In this document: in pieces, positions 1-9,097 of the stretch | Position numbering within the stretch: the first letter of the stretch is position 1 | Layout of the letters: every line of letters begins with the position of its first letter | DNA from: Deltaproteobacteria bacterium | GTDB lineage: Bacteria > Bdellovibrionota > Bdellovibrionia > Bdellovibrionales > JAMPXM01 | Reading direction: 5' to 3' | DNA: 64,000 nt | NCBI GenBank assembly: GCA_017302795.1 | Contig: JAFLCB010000005.1 | Location: 124,001 to 188,000 of the forward strand | The notes under the pieces: model-generated | Seen by the model: the letters and a program-made list of their open reading frames with translations, nothing else | Databases searched by the model: none | Told to the model about the DNA's origin: nothing | Program-made: the position numbers and the translations under genes

Positions 1-662
1 CTGGTATGGAAGAAATGAAGTACGACATGTGCGGCGGCGCAAACGTTATCGGCGCAATGCTCGCGATCGCAAAACTGAAACTGAAGGTCAATGTTATCGG
101 CCTCGTCCCTGCGACAGAAAATATGCCTGGTCCAAATGCGAACAAGCCGGGCGACATCGTCATCGCGCGAAACGGGAAGACGATAGAAGTGAACAACACC
201 GATGCCGAAGGTCGTTTGATTTTGAATGACGCTTTGGTTTACGCCTGTGAACAAAAGCCAGCCGCAATTTTCGATGCTGCGACATTGACTGGAGCGATGG
301 TTGTTGCCCTTGGCAACATTCACACTGGGTTCTTCACTCGAAACGATAAACTCGCAGCAAAAGTTGAAGCGGCAGCAAAAGCGACCGGCGAACTTGTTTG
401 GCGCATGCCACTAACAGACTTTCATGTCCGCGACATGAAAGGCACCTATGCGGATTTATCTAACATCAGTTCAGGAAAAGGAGCGGGCAGCGCAACGGCA
501 GCCGCTTTCCTCGAACAGTTCGTGGAAAAAGATATTCCATGGGCGCACTTTGATATCGCGGGAACCGGGTGGCACAACGGCGACCGTTTCCCGTATAACC
601 CAAGAAAAGGCGCCTCCGGCGCGATGATTCGTACGTTTATCGAGTTAGCTCAGTCCGTTTAA
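1..662 (+). CDS. pepA: Leucyl aminopeptidase (M17), C-terminal part; 5' end outside window
   Basis: Cytosolic di-metal aminopeptidase that removes N-terminal residues from peptides during protein turnover. The gene is already open at base 1, so only about the last 220 residues are present. They include the EMKYDMCGG segment, the family signature NTDAEGRL at bases 195-218 (metal and active-site region), the DAATLTGA strand and the C-terminal DIAGTGWHNG metal/substrate region. Length and order match the catalytic domain of PepA/LAP proteins. A strong hairpin with a T-rich tail follows, so this is the end of its transcript. The identification is secure; the missing N-terminal domain cannot be judged. 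Confidence 0.95.
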   Translation, partial: GMEEMKYDMCGGANVIGAMLAIAKLKLKVNVIGLVPATENMPGPNANKPGDIVIARNGKTIEVNNTDAEGRLILNDALVYACEQKPAAIFDAATLTGAMVVALGNIHTGFFTRNDKLAAKVEAAAKATGELVWRMPLTDFHVRDMKGTYADLSNISSGKGAGSATAAAFLEQFVEKDIPWAHFDIAGTGWHNGDRFPYNPRKGASGAMIRTFIELAQSV

Positions 663-702
663 TTCGAAGCCCCCTTTGTGGGCTTCGACCAAAGTCGAGT
701 TG

Positions 703-733
703 AAGAGGGGCAGGCTCGCCCCTCTTTTCTTTT
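703..733 (+). terminator. Rho-independent terminator after pepA
   Basis: A perfect 9-bp stem (AAGAGGGGC at 703-711 with GCCCCTCTT at 718-726) closes a 6-base loop and is followed by a T-rich tail. A weaker hairpin (GAAGCCC...GGGCTTC) lies just upstream at about 665-686. Confidence 0.8.
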
Positions 734-793
734 GGTGTTTGAGTTCGAGACGTTTTATTCCGATATCAAGGGAGAGTGTCCTTCGGAGGAACA

Positions 794-1495
794 ATGTCAG
801 CAAAGCACACGGACTTGTCATTTTGGGGTGGAGTCGCGACGTTTACGATTTTTGCCGCATTCGGATTTTGGATCTCCGTCAGCGCTTGGGACGGCATGGT
901 CTACGTTTCAGACTTAAAATTGAAAGGCCTCTCGGGACGGGTTCCAGCTGCGATTCGAAAGGACCTCGACTTTTCTCGCCTCAACGGTGCCGAGCTCATG
1001 TCCGCTTCGCAAAAACGCTTATTGACGGCCGCGCGCGTGATCACAACCAGCAGAAATGTCGGTATCGAGTTTGGGCAGTTTATCATTCGCTCCGAGGAAG
1101 GCCAACGGCAGCTTGCATGCGACTTCTATGATCGTGTTCGAGTGCGACTTGAAGCAGATGGCATGGCTGTTTCTGGTGAAAAACCGTCCATCGAAGTGAA
1201 TGCACCTTGTGCGACATCAAATGATTTGGCACTCACTGAACCAATTTGGATTCCGACCGACGAGATTCTTGCCGGTCGAGCGATTGATGGCGAGGCGACT
1301 TTCGCCAGTGTCGAACGCACATCATTTAAGTTTGTTAACATGACAAATCAGTGGCCTCGTCGTTGGGCCGTGACGGAAGTTACGCTTTTTCGTGAAGCAG
1401 ATCCCGGCCAAGTTGTTCACGTTGACCAGTCCGATATGAAAGAATTTAATCGCAAGCCGCTGATTCTAGTGTGGCCGAATGAAACCACAAACTAA
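794..1495 (+). CDS. Membrane-anchored protein of unknown function
   Basis: No family recognised. The ATG at 794 is preferred over a GTG at 776 because GGAGGA (785-790) lies just before it; that spacing is short but usable. The 233-residue product has a short polar N-terminus, one hydrophobic segment at about residues 9-27 (signal anchor or uncleaved signal), then a soluble, probably periplasmic domain of about 200 residues with two or three cysteines. It follows the pepA terminator and so has its own transcript. It converges on the gshA end of the next unit, with only about 35 bases between the stops. The ORF is convincing; the function is unknown. Confidence 0.75.
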   Translation: MSAKHTDLSFWGGVATFTIFAAFGFWISVSAWDGMVYVSDLKLKGLSGRVPAAIRKDLDFSRLNGAELMSASQKRLLTAARVITTSRNVGIEFGQFIIRSEEGQRQLACDFYDRVRVRLEADGMAVSGEKPSIEVNAPCATSNDLALTEPIWIPTDEILAGRAIDGEATFASVERTSFKFVNMTNQWPRRWAVTEVTLFREADPGQVVHVDQSDMKEFNRKPLILVWPNETTN

Positions 1496-1530
1496 TCACA
1501 AAGAATACTCGCTGAAGTAATTTGCGATTA

Positions 1531-2829
1531 CTATTCGACGATCGAACACTCACTTCCACTGCCCAATCGGTCGTAGCCATTGTACCTGACGCCCATCTCT
1601 TTTGCTTCTCGGCCAATTGCCAACACACCAAGACGCGAGACCCATCCGTAGACATTTTCTAGGGGATGACCTTCGACAGAAATCTTTAGATCCGAAACAC
1701 AAAGTCGTTTGTAAACCGCTCCGGGACTATTTAGCGACTCCGTTGGGCCTTTTTCAGAATGGGTCCGCAAAAAACCACCAGCCAGCTGACATCCAAAAAG
1801 GTAGAGCGTGGGTTCAGCAGTGACTCCCTCAGCTTGCACGATCGACGGTACTCCCTCTTGAATAATTACCTCTTCGACCTGCCGGCCGCCCTTGGCCGCC
1901 TTCATTTTCGTACGCGCTCGATTGTTCAGCTGCATCACCTCTTCGCCGGACGCCACTCGCATGACTGCTAACCCGTAGGTGCCTGCATTGTTTTTTACAA
2001 ATGCTACCGGATCCTGATTGATTCCTCGCTCCGCATACATTTTTTTCGTGCGGTCCAACTGCAGCTGAACTTTTTGAGCAAGGTCTGTTCGACTCGCTAC
2101 ATCCGACATGTCAAACCCCGAAAACAATTCGGTCTCAACCGTCAACAGCCATGGGTCTACGTCAATAATACGAGCGAATTCAGTTGAGAGATCATTGTAG
2201 TGTTTAAAGTAATTCGATTTTTTTCGCTGCCACCAACCGAGTTCTCGCGGAGGGTTCAATTTCAAATCCAACGTCTCGCCCCATTCGGCGTAAAATTCTG
2301 AAAAATCGTTATTCGACACAACCAGATCGGGCTCGAAACAACTGCACTGAATTCGCCCGTTGGAAACCGTCACGGACACAACCTCCACTAGACGCCCAGA
2401 CGCGGTTGTCATGACCGCTCTCTCGGTTGCAAGTCTTGGAATCGCGACACATACCTGAAGCCCGGCTCCGACAAGGATTTCTCGCAATGTAAAAACATTG
2501 TCCCAATAGTAGGGGTTGTTCGTGTGCTCTTCCGTGATCAACATCAGTTTTTTAACTGGCGAACCGCCAACGGCCGAATGATAGTGACGATCGATGTAGT
2601 ACCGCACAAGAGGGGGTGCGCTTTCGCGATCAGTGGGACAAATATTATTGAAGCCCGCCGGATAAATATTGGCGTCAACATTGGCAACCTTGAAACCGGA
2701 ATCGCGAATATCATAGCTAGAATAAAATGGAATATCGACTGCGCCCCGCTGTGCGCCAAACCAGTCTCGCAGCGGACCAAGGCTCTTCACGATCGCAGCG
2801 TGCAGTTCGACCTTTCGGTTATTCATCAA
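1531..2829 (-). CDS. gshA: Glutamate-cysteine ligase, GshA family PF08886 (Acidithiobacillus type)
   Basis: Predicted to catalyse ATP-dependent formation of gamma-glutamylcysteine, the first step of glutathione synthesis, in the cytosol. The 432-residue length and N-terminal pattern (YSSYDIRDSGFK, then NIYPAGFNNICPTDRE) match the small family of GshA-type ligases (TIGR02049/PF08886), which is unrelated in sequence to E. coli GshA. It is the last gene of a five-gene minus-strand unit; its ATG overlaps the stop of the EI24/CysZ-like gene by 4 bases, which indicates translational coupling. No gshB is visible in the window. Sulfur genes elsewhere in the window (CBS, CGL, SufS) give a supply and use context for cysteine. 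Confidence 0.82.
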   Translation of the reverse strand: MMNNRKVELHAAIVKSLGPLRDWFGAQRGAVDIPFYSSYDIRDSGFKVANVDANIYPAGFNNICPTDRESAPPLVRYYIDRHYHSAVGGSPVKKLMLITEEHTNNPYYWDNVFTLREILVGAGLQVCVAIPRLATERAVMTTASGRLVEVVSVTVSNGRIQCSCFEPDLVVSNNDFSEFYAEWGETLDLKLNPPRELGWWQRKKSNYFKHYNDLSTEFARIIDVDPWLLTVETELFSGFDMSDVASRTDLAQKVQLQLDRTKKMYAERGINQDPVAFVKNNAGTYGLAVMRVASGEEVMQLNNRARTKMKAAKGGRQVEEVIIQEGVPSIVQAEGVTAEPTLYLFGCQLAGGFLRTHSEKGPTESLNSPGAVYKRLCVSDLKISVEGHPLENVYGWVSRLGVLAIGREAKEMGVRYNGYDRLGSGSECSIVE

Positions 2830-3578
2830 ATGCCCCTCTTCGAGTTTTCGCGCATCAAACTACGCTGCAGAACCAAACTTGCTCCGACAATCGCCGCCGG
2901 CATTATGACAATACTCATTCCTGGAATTACCATTGCACCGCCAAGTCCGATCGCCAAGCCAGAATACAAATTCATGTTTTCCCGAAAATGTTGGAAACGC
3001 CTTTTCAAACTCCACTCCATCGCTTCAAAACTGTAGTCCGACACATCGAAAGATAGCATGTGCACGAATCCAAGCGTGGCAAGCAGGTTAACCACCGGGA
3101 TCAGGGACAAAAGAAATAAAACCGCGCCCGCCACTACAAACACCGCGCTTTTCAAAAGGCTCACAACCAACATTCGCAACGTAAGCGGAACCCATTGTTG
3201 CAAGCGAAAGGGACGATCTTCGCGGATTCCCATTTTCACTAATGCGGCTTCCGCGAGCACAGAATAAAACGGCGCCACTACCAACCGAACGGCCATGTAG
3301 ATCGCAACTCCCAAACCCAAGAGACCGATGGGCCAAAGTAAGACGTTGAGGAGAGTCATCGCCCATCCGCCGGGCACTAAAGACATCCACGCGCCCAGCT
3401 GCATCGCGACCCCACCAAGAGTTGCTCCAAGATAGTAAAGACCGGAAATAGTTAATACAGAGCCCAAAAGGACCGAGACCAAAAAGGGAACTATCGACAG
3501 GGCCCGAAGTTTAGAGTCTGATACCAAAATTTGAAATCCGCGGAAGATCGCTATGAGTCCAAAGAAAAAATCGCTCAC
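2826..3578 (-). CDS. EI24/CysZ-like integral membrane protein
   Basis: A 250-residue inner-membrane protein with four or more hydrophobic segments (about residues 25-55, 70-105, 135-172, 205-237) and the N-terminal GFQILVSDSKLRALSIVPF pattern of the EI24 domain family (PF07264). That family includes CysZ, a sulfate-uptake channel. It overlaps the genes on both sides by 4 bases. Sitting directly before gshA, a role in sulfur supply is attractive but inferred; many EI24 proteins are uncharacterised and not sulfate channels. Family membership is fairly sure, the substrate is not. Confidence 0.7.
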   Translation of the reverse strand: MSDFFFGLIAIFRGFQILVSDSKLRALSIVPFLVSVLLGSVLTISGLYYLGATLGGVAMQLGAWMSLVPGGWAMTLLNVLLWPIGLLGLGVAIYMAVRLVVAPFYSVLAEAALVKMGIREDRPFRLQQWVPLTLRMLVVSLLKSAVFVVAGAVLFLLSLIPVVNLLATLGFVHMLSFDVSDYSFEAMEWSLKRRFQHFRENMNLYSGLAIGLGGAMVIPGMSIVIMPAAIVGASLVLQRSLMRENSKRGI

Positions 3579-4765
3579 TTGTCGTCACCCTCATCGCTTT
3601 CGCCACCTTCCCCGGGAAACACGGGAGTGGCATTAATCGCCTTTGCACGCTTTCCTTCTTTGCGGTGCAATGAGTCTGGCGTTTCGCCCTCGCCGACCGG
3701 GCGCTCGAGCATCAAAGTCGACTGCATGTTTTCTTCAAATGATTCCGCAAAATCCACGATTTTACGCAATGGACTTTCGGCCGTTGCCTGCTTTTCAATT
3801 TCTCCGACGAAGAGTGAGCGAAGCTGAATAATTGAATCCGACAGGCGCACCAGCCGCTTCCACCTTTCGCGTTGCTGCTCGCGTGCTGCGATGACAATTT
3901 CAGCGGCCGCTGGCACCGGCACAGCGTCGATTGACTTTCGTAAAGCACTGTAGCTTCCCAGCAGCTCGTCCGCTGCCAATCCTGCCCATGGCTGAATGCC
4001 AAGTTCAGCAGACTGAAGAAGGTAAATCTGGCTTCGTTCAAGCGGCACCAACGCCGATTCGAAACGCTCCCAGGTGATCTCGCCAAGCGGGCGATGGCCC
4101 ATCGCATACAAAATTCTCGGGAGCCACTCGGGCTGTTCACCCTTTGCTACTTGTGCTCGCAAACGTGCAAGCTGCCGTTCCGCGAGATTGTAGTAGCGTT
4201 CGGCTTCCGAAAAATTCCTTTCTCGCGCATAGGCAGCCGCCAACCGTGCCGGCAATTCTGTCTGCGCGATCTCCTCGGGCAAACTTTTCGTGCGGCGCTC
4301 TGCATCCTTCAGTGCCGCAAGACTTCGATCGTCTTCACCCAACGCATCAAGAATCACGCCGACCCGAAGAAGCGAGAGACCCTGCAAGCGCGGTACGCGG
4401 CGACCTTTCTCGGCAACCGCTTGGTAAATGTCCAGCGCCGGCTTCAATTGGTCCAGAGCCTCATGGCATCTTGCCTGATTGAATTGCGCAGCAAGAGTCC
4501 AATTAGTTGTCGGCTGCGTCCGAAGAAAATCCGAGAAGCCTTTGAGCCCGCCCTCGTAATCCTGTTTTTCAAGCTTCGCAAATGCCTCTCGGTAAGCGGC
4601 TGGCGCAGCAGGAATCGGCGCCAAGTACGGGTCTTCTTCGAATCCCAGTACTCTTTTTATTTTTAAAACGGTGGGCGTTTCGGATTTACGATCCGCCGTG
4701 GAACAACCGCCGATCGCGAGACTGATCAGAAAACAAAAAAAGCTCGAGATCATCCGTGTTGTCAT
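3575..4765 (-). CDS. TPR-repeat outer-envelope lipoprotein
   Basis: A 396-residue protein with a signal peptide ending in a lipobox (LAIGGC, Cys21), so it is predicted to be a lipid-anchored periplasmic-face protein. Residues about 55-225 are alpha-helical with TPR-like pairs (for example AAYREAFAKLEKQDYEGGLK and ARLAAAYARERNFSEAERYY), a protein-protein interaction scaffold. The C-terminal 40 residues are charged and acidic (ending GGESDEGDDK). It overlaps the ArsA-type gene upstream and the EI24 gene downstream by 4 bases each. The function is unknown; it probably acts with the other members of this tightly coupled unit. Confidence 0.75.
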   Translation of the reverse strand: MTTRMISSFFCFLISLAIGGCSTADRKSETPTVLKIKRVLGFEEDPYLAPIPAAPAAYREAFAKLEKQDYEGGLKGFSDFLRTQPTTNWTLAAQFNQARCHEALDQLKPALDIYQAVAEKGRRVPRLQGLSLLRVGVILDALGEDDRSLAALKDAERRTKSLPEEIAQTELPARLAAAYARERNFSEAERYYNLAERQLARLRAQVAKGEQPEWLPRILYAMGHRPLGEITWERFESALVPLERSQIYLLQSAELGIQPWAGLAADELLGSYSALRKSIDAVPVPAAAEIVIAAREQQRERWKRLVRLSDSIIQLRSLFVGEIEKQATAESPLRKIVDFAESFEENMQSTLMLERPVGEGETPDSLHRKEGKRAKAINATPVFPGEGGESDEGDDK

Positions 4766-5895
4766 TTTTCTTCTCCTAAAAACAGCGCCAAAGATTCTAA
4801 GTCGCTCAGTCCAAAAATATCTTGCCGGTACTCTGGCACTCGGACGACTCGAACATCTCTATCGACTTGTTTTTCAAATTCCTCAAACTGATGAAAGCGA
4901 ACCGTGTGATCAGCTCGAACTTTCTTGTACACCTCACGCAGACGTGTGACTGATTCTCGAAGAAACTCAGGCGTCGGCTGTTCCATCTCGCTGTCGGACG
5001 GCAGATGCTCGGGAAAAGCACGATTCAAAATGCAGGCACCCAACCTGTAGCCAAACTTCTTTAAGTGTCCATTCAAGTGTTGCGCTTCTTTCAATTTAGC
5101 TACGTCAAAGCTAGTGACTAAAACGAAAACAGACGAACGCGATTTTAGGATTGAATTCACAGCTTCGCTTCGGTCGCGGAGCTCTTTTTGAATTGACTGC
5201 ATCGAGTGGAAAAAATCGATGAGCTCTTCAATAAATCTTGCACCTGTCAAAACTTCCAGCGATTTCAACGCGACTTTTGTTCCGCGCCCGATGAGGGTCG
5301 ACACAATCCCCTGGCCAAGAAATCCAGCATTCGCAGCCGGGTTCATAAACCATTTTGTGATGTTGTCTTGAAAAAGGCCTCTGATTCTATCAGGTGCAGA
5401 TAGAAAATCGATGGCGTGCTGGGTGGGCGGCGTATCCAAAATAATCAAATCATACTTCGGCCCATCGGCCTCTGTCGCCTCATACGCCTGAAGCAGTCTT
5501 TCGAGCGCAGTAAATTCCTGCGATCCAGACAGTGTCGTCGATAGCTGCTCATACAGCCGATTTTTCGCAAGCCGCTTCATAAGCTCTGGATCAGTCGCGT
5601 GAGTTTGGATAAAGCCATCAAAAACTTTTTTCGAATCTATGACAGCTGCGTGCAATGTTCCCGAATTACTTGCGGCTCTCGCAACCTCTGAAGCTGGCAC
5701 TAGGCGTTCTTCTACGCCGGTCAAGTCAAGACCCAGCGCCGAGGCAAGACGCTTTGCTGGATCCACGGTCACCACGAGAACGCGGCGACCCAATTGGCGT
5801 CCGCGCAAAGCCAAAGCAGCTGCCATCGTCGTTTTTCCAACTCCGCCCGAGCCAACACAAACCAATACCCGATGTTCATTTATGAGCGCATCCAA
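4762..5895 (-). CDS. ArsA/GET3-family ATPase (second of a tandem pair)
   Basis: A SIMIBI-class P-loop ATPase of 377 residues. Visible motifs are the deviant Walker A GSGGVGKTT (residues 15-23), a VTVDPAKRL segment after the first helix-strand unit as in ArsA/Get3, and the switch II motif DTPPTQH (154-160), equivalent to DTAPTGH of Get3. The arsenite-binding cysteine triad of true ArsA is not apparent and no arsB, arsC or arsR is nearby, so arsenite pumping is unlikely. Bacterial homologues of this kind are mostly uncharacterised. It overlaps the upstream paralogue by 16 bases and the lipoprotein gene by 4. The pair may form a heterodimer (inference). Confidence 0.85.
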   Translation of the reverse strand: MDALINEHRVLVCVGSGGVGKTTMAAALALRGRQLGRRVLVVTVDPAKRLASALGLDLTGVEERLVPASEVARAASNSGTLHAAVIDSKKVFDGFIQTHATDPELMKRLAKNRLYEQLSTTLSGSQEFTALERLLQAYEATEADGPKYDLIILDTPPTQHAIDFLSAPDRIRGLFQDNITKWFMNPAANAGFLGQGIVSTLIGRGTKVALKSLEVLTGARFIEELIDFFHSMQSIQKELRDRSEAVNSILKSRSSVFVLVTSFDVAKLKEAQHLNGHLKKFGYRLGACILNRAFPEHLPSDSEMEQPTPEFLRESVTRLREVYKKVRADHTVRFHQFEEFEKQVDRDVRVVRVPEYRQDIFGLSDLESLALFLGEEK

Positions 5896-6857
5896 AGATC
5901 CCGTAGGGCCTCCTTTGCTGCTTGCACCATTTCACGCGGCGATAATGACAAGAAACGCGGTATGTATTTTACCGGCCGCTGCAAAGTTTCCCGCTTCTGC
6001 ATTTCGCCCAGTTGCTCGATCAGCGCATTTTGATTTTTAATTTGCGAGGCAAGGCCGGCTGCGTATTTCGAAAGCTCAGATTTTCCCAAAGCAGAAATCG
6101 CTGTTAGCTCGGCTTCGGTCAAAGGCAAATCGAGGTGCCGATTTGCGATCACTTGAATGGGCATGTGAAATTCGCTTGTCACCGCTTTCACAAACTCTTC
6201 AGTTTCCGCGATCGGCAACTCCTCCAAAAGTGTTACAACAACCAAGCCCGAGATGGCTGGATCGCGAAGAAGTCGATCAATTTCGCCCGAATGTTGAGCA
6301 ATGGGGCCGATTTGAATAGCTTCCGCCATGCCTTTTGGAGTGCGAAACATAGCTAATGCGTGGCCTGTCGCCGGCAGATCCACAACAATCGTGTCGTAAT
6401 TCATCGATGGCCCAACGCGGCGAATACCAGATGTGACTTTTCCAAGAATAGCGATTTCGCCAAGTCCAGGTGCGACGTTCACCAAAGCCTTCATCACTTT
6501 GTTTTCGAAGAAGATTTTGTAAATTCGCTCGAGCTTCAGAAGGTGCAGAACATATTCGCGAAGACAGCTCTCTCCGCTCCAGATTGCGAGGTCGAATCCG
6601 AGGCCCGATGCGCGGGGGACGTGATCAACCTGAGAAAGCTCTAAGAAATCACGGAAGTACGACCGGTCACCGGTTTCAACCAGAAGTGTGCGACGACCAG
6701 CTTCGACGGCCCCTGCGGCCAAAGCGGCCGCCACCAACGACTTTCCCACTCCGCCTTTGCCAGAAACAAAGACAAACGGGCGAGCCGTAAAGCTTTGCTG
6801 GTTTCCTTTGTCCACACCCGACTGCTGACCCTGCAACTTATCCCTCTTAGTAGGCAT
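5880..6857 (-). CDS. ArsA/GET3-family ATPase (first of a tandem pair)
   Basis: A 325-residue paralogue of the downstream gene. The P-loop GKGGVGKS is at residues 33-40 and the DLPATGHAL switch II motif follows about 110 residues later. A basic, Gln-rich extension of about 25 residues precedes the P-loop. The ATG at 6857 is chosen; an in-frame TTG at 6899 would add 14 residues but has no support. It is first in the five-gene minus-strand unit, divergent from trigger factor, so the promoter should lie in 6858-6987. As with its neighbour, no arsenic genes are present, and a Get3-like chaperone or targeting role, or a partner role to the second copy, are the alternatives. Confidence 0.83.
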   Translation of the reverse strand: MPTKRDKLQGQQSGVDKGNQQSFTARPFVFVSGKGGVGKSLVAAALAAGAVEAGRRTLLVETGDRSYFRDFLELSQVDHVPRASGLGFDLAIWSGESCLREYVLHLLKLERIYKIFFENKVMKALVNVAPGLGEIAILGKVTSGIRRVGPSMNYDTIVVDLPATGHALAMFRTPKGMAEAIQIGPIAQHSGEIDRLLRDPAISGLVVVTLLEELPIAETEEFVKAVTSEFHMPIQVIANRHLDLPLTEAELTAISALGKSELSKYAAGLASQIKNQNALIEQLGEMQKRETLQRPVKYIPRFLSLSPREMVQAAKEALRDLWMRS

Positions 6858-6987
6858 TCTCGATGACCCTATAAACGCCACCGTTTCACACGTCGTCAAA
6901 TACCATTCAGAAACACGAAAACATTAGACTTTTCTAGACGGTTCTCCTATCAATTCGCCACTTCTTTATTTAGGGGACACACAGTTC

Positions 6988-8304
6988 ATGAAAGCCACTC
7001 TCGAAACCGTATCGAAACTTGAGCGCAAACTTAATATTCAGGTTCCTGCTGCAGAGGTTCAAGCCGCGTTTAACACGGCGTATAGCTCAATTCAAAAGCA
7101 TGTCGCGATCAAAGGCTTCCGCAAGGGCAAAGCGCCGATCAATGCCGTCAAAACAATGTATGGCGACCGCGTCAAACAGGACGTCGTAAATGATCTAGTT
7201 CAAAAGTACTATTCCACCGCACTTCGCGAACACTCATTGGACCCAGTAAGTTTCCCAACTATCGAATTCGATGCGCTTAATGAAGCAGCAGACTTCGCTT
7301 TCACCGCTGAATTTGAAGTTCGACCCGAAGTTGTATTGAAGCAGGTAGAAAAACTATCTCTGCAACGAGAGAAATTTGAAATCCCGCCCGACTTTATCGC
7401 TAACACGCTAGAGGACATTCGTAAAAGCCGTGCCACCAACGTTCCGGTCCTTGAAGATCGCCCCGCACAAAAAGGCGATATCGCAGTTTTGGATTTCAAA
7501 GGCTACCTTGAATCTGGTGAATTAGAAAACGGATCGGCCGAAGGTCACGAGCTCGAACTGGGATCAAATATGTTCATTCCTGGCTTCGAAGACGCCGTCA
7601 TAGGCATGAAGGTTGGAGTTGAGGGTGAAGTCGCCATCAAGTTCCCTGATGATTATCACGTCAGCCACCTCGCCGCACAGCCGGTAAAATTCAAAGTCAA
7701 AATTCAAAAGCTCATGAAAAAAGAGCTGCCGGAGTTGAACGACGATTTCGCAAAAGCGTCTGGCGCAAAGTATCAAAAGATGGATGACCTCATCGCAGGG
7801 ATCACCGACGAATTCACAAAACGCGAAGAAAAAAGAATCAAAGACGAACTCAAAGATCGCTTGATGAAAACCTTGGTCGAAAAAAACCCAGTTGAAGTCC
7901 CAAAAGCGCTTTTGACTGAACAGAAAAAAGCCCTCGTCGAAGACCTGAAAAAGCGCATGGAAGGTCAAGGCATGGGCGGTGAACAGTTCGAAGACTACAA
8001 AGACAAATGGGACGCGGACTTCAGTGAAACAGCGACATTCATGATTCGCTCAAGTTTCTTGTTGGACAAAATTTCTACGGACAACAACCTCCGCGCAACA
8101 GACGCCGATTTGGATGCAAAATTTGAAGAATACGCGAAGCAAACTGGTATCGAGCTTGCGCGCGTCAAAGAATTCTATTCTGAAGAAGATCGCCGTTCAC
8201 GTCTGCGCTATCAGTTGACTGAAGAGCGCTGTGTCGATTGGCTTGTATCGAGAGCCGACGTAAAAGAGGTCAGCAAAGCCGACCTCGAAAAAACGTCGAA
8301 CTAG
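6988..8304 (+). CDS. tig: Trigger factor
   Basis: Ribosome-associated chaperone and peptidyl-prolyl isomerase that receives nascent chains at the exit tunnel. The 438-residue protein shows all three domains: N-terminal ribosome-binding domain with GFRKGKAP (residues 43-50, the L23-contact signature), a central FKBP-type domain (about 160-245, GDIAVLDFKGYLE...FIPGFEDAVIGM) and a long helical C-terminal chaperone domain. A GGGGA ribosome site lies about 10 bases before the ATG. Unlike the common tig-clpP-clpX order, no clp genes follow. Just after the stop is a 7-bp hairpin (CTAGCTT...AAGCTAG, 8301-8322) without a T-run. Confidence 0.97.
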   Translation: MKATLETVSKLERKLNIQVPAAEVQAAFNTAYSSIQKHVAIKGFRKGKAPINAVKTMYGDRVKQDVVNDLVQKYYSTALREHSLDPVSFPTIEFDALNEAADFAFTAEFEVRPEVVLKQVEKLSLQREKFEIPPDFIANTLEDIRKSRATNVPVLEDRPAQKGDIAVLDFKGYLESGELENGSAEGHELELGSNMFIPGFEDAVIGMKVGVEGEVAIKFPDDYHVSHLAAQPVKFKVKIQKLMKKELPELNDDFAKASGAKYQKMDDLIAGITDEFTKREEKRIKDELKDRLMKTLVEKNPVEVPKALLTEQKKALVEDLKKRMEGQGMGGEQFEDYKDKWDADFSETATFMIRSSFLLDKISTDNNLRATDADLDAKFEEYAKQTGIELARVKEFYSEEDRRSRLRYQLTEERCVDWLVSRADVKEVSKADLEKTSN

Positions 8305-8355
8305 CTTGAGGTAAAAAGCTAGCACGCAGACGGTCATCAAGAGCTGGGGGGCGGC

Positions 8356-9096
8356 TTGAGAACAGAAAACTTGGGAACACAGGTCTCATCTGATTTTTCA
8401 GGCTCGGCTTGCCGCGGGCTGCTCTTGATTGCCAGCGTTTCCTTGATCGGCTTCGCGACCGCCTGCGGGCCGCGCGCCAACAAAGGTGGGCCTGAAGAAC
8501 CGAAGGCCGACGGCCCGGTTGTCGTCAAAAATCTTGGCTGCGAAGAGGTGTCCGGCCCTTTGATTGTCCCGGTGGGACCAGAGGGCCCTACTAGGAAAAC
8601 CGAACTTCTTCGAATTGCGCCCCGCAAAGACAGGTTCTGTGCCATCGTTCTTTCTATCGACCCAACGTTCCTCGGCTGGCTAAATTCTGGCGACAAGTCG
8701 TTTGAGTACCGCAAGAGCCATCCCGGCGACGAGATCAGTCACATTATCTTTTTCGACAACAAAGCTCTTACACTTGTGGCCGTTGCTGACGTCGTTGAAA
8801 CCATTGCCGGTGATCCGCTTGAGATTTCGGAACTCACATGGCGCCGTTCCGGCACAACAGTGGACGGCCTCATGAGCTACTTCGGGGATCGCCCCGTCGG
8901 GTTTGCAACTGAGCTTAAAAACTTTCGCTCACTTCCTAGCCCGATTTCACTGGCAGCCGCCCGAACGCTGGATCCAAAGTTCCAACGTCCCTACGGTTAT
9001 CTTTTCGTAGATCGCCATCCCAAAATTAATGACGCCATCATGGCGCAACTTGGAATTACTAAACAACAAGCCGAAACTACATCCGAGCCGCTCTAA
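8356..9096 (+). CDS. Predicted lipoprotein with an ASCH/PUA-like domain
   Basis: A 246-residue protein starting at TTG (no in-frame ATG or GTG lies nearby upstream; GGGGGG precedes it). A hydrophobic stretch LLLIASVSLIGFATAC ends in a lipobox-like ATAC (Cys37), followed by a Gly/Pro/charged linker. Residues about 95-205 resemble ASCH/PUA-like domains: LSIDPTFLGWLNSGDKSFEY followed by RK, a middle strand region, then W...SG...YFG and a final LPSPISL, as in proteins with the LSIKP...G-K-EFRK signature. Such domains normally bind RNA or nucleotides inside the cell, so an exported copy is odd. The stop is one base from the GluQ-RS start, suggesting co-expression. Domain call moderate; lipidation and export need proof. 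Confidence 0.65.
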   Translation: MRTENLGTQVSSDFSGSACRGLLLIASVSLIGFATACGPRANKGGPEEPKADGPVVVKNLGCEEVSGPLIVPVGPEGPTRKTELLRIAPRKDRFCAIVLSIDPTFLGWLNSGDKSFEYRKSHPGDEISHIIFFDNKALTLVAVADVVETIAGDPLEISELTWRRSGTTVDGLMSYFGDRPVGFATELKNFRSLPSPISLAAARTLDPKFQRPYGYLFVDRHPKINDAIMAQLGITKQQAETTSEPL

Positions 9097-9097
9097 A

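Noticed and set aside
4762-6857. Arsenite efflux operon
   Set aside because: Only ArsA-like ATPases are present; no arsB, arsC, arsD or arsR, and the metal-binding cysteines are not apparent.
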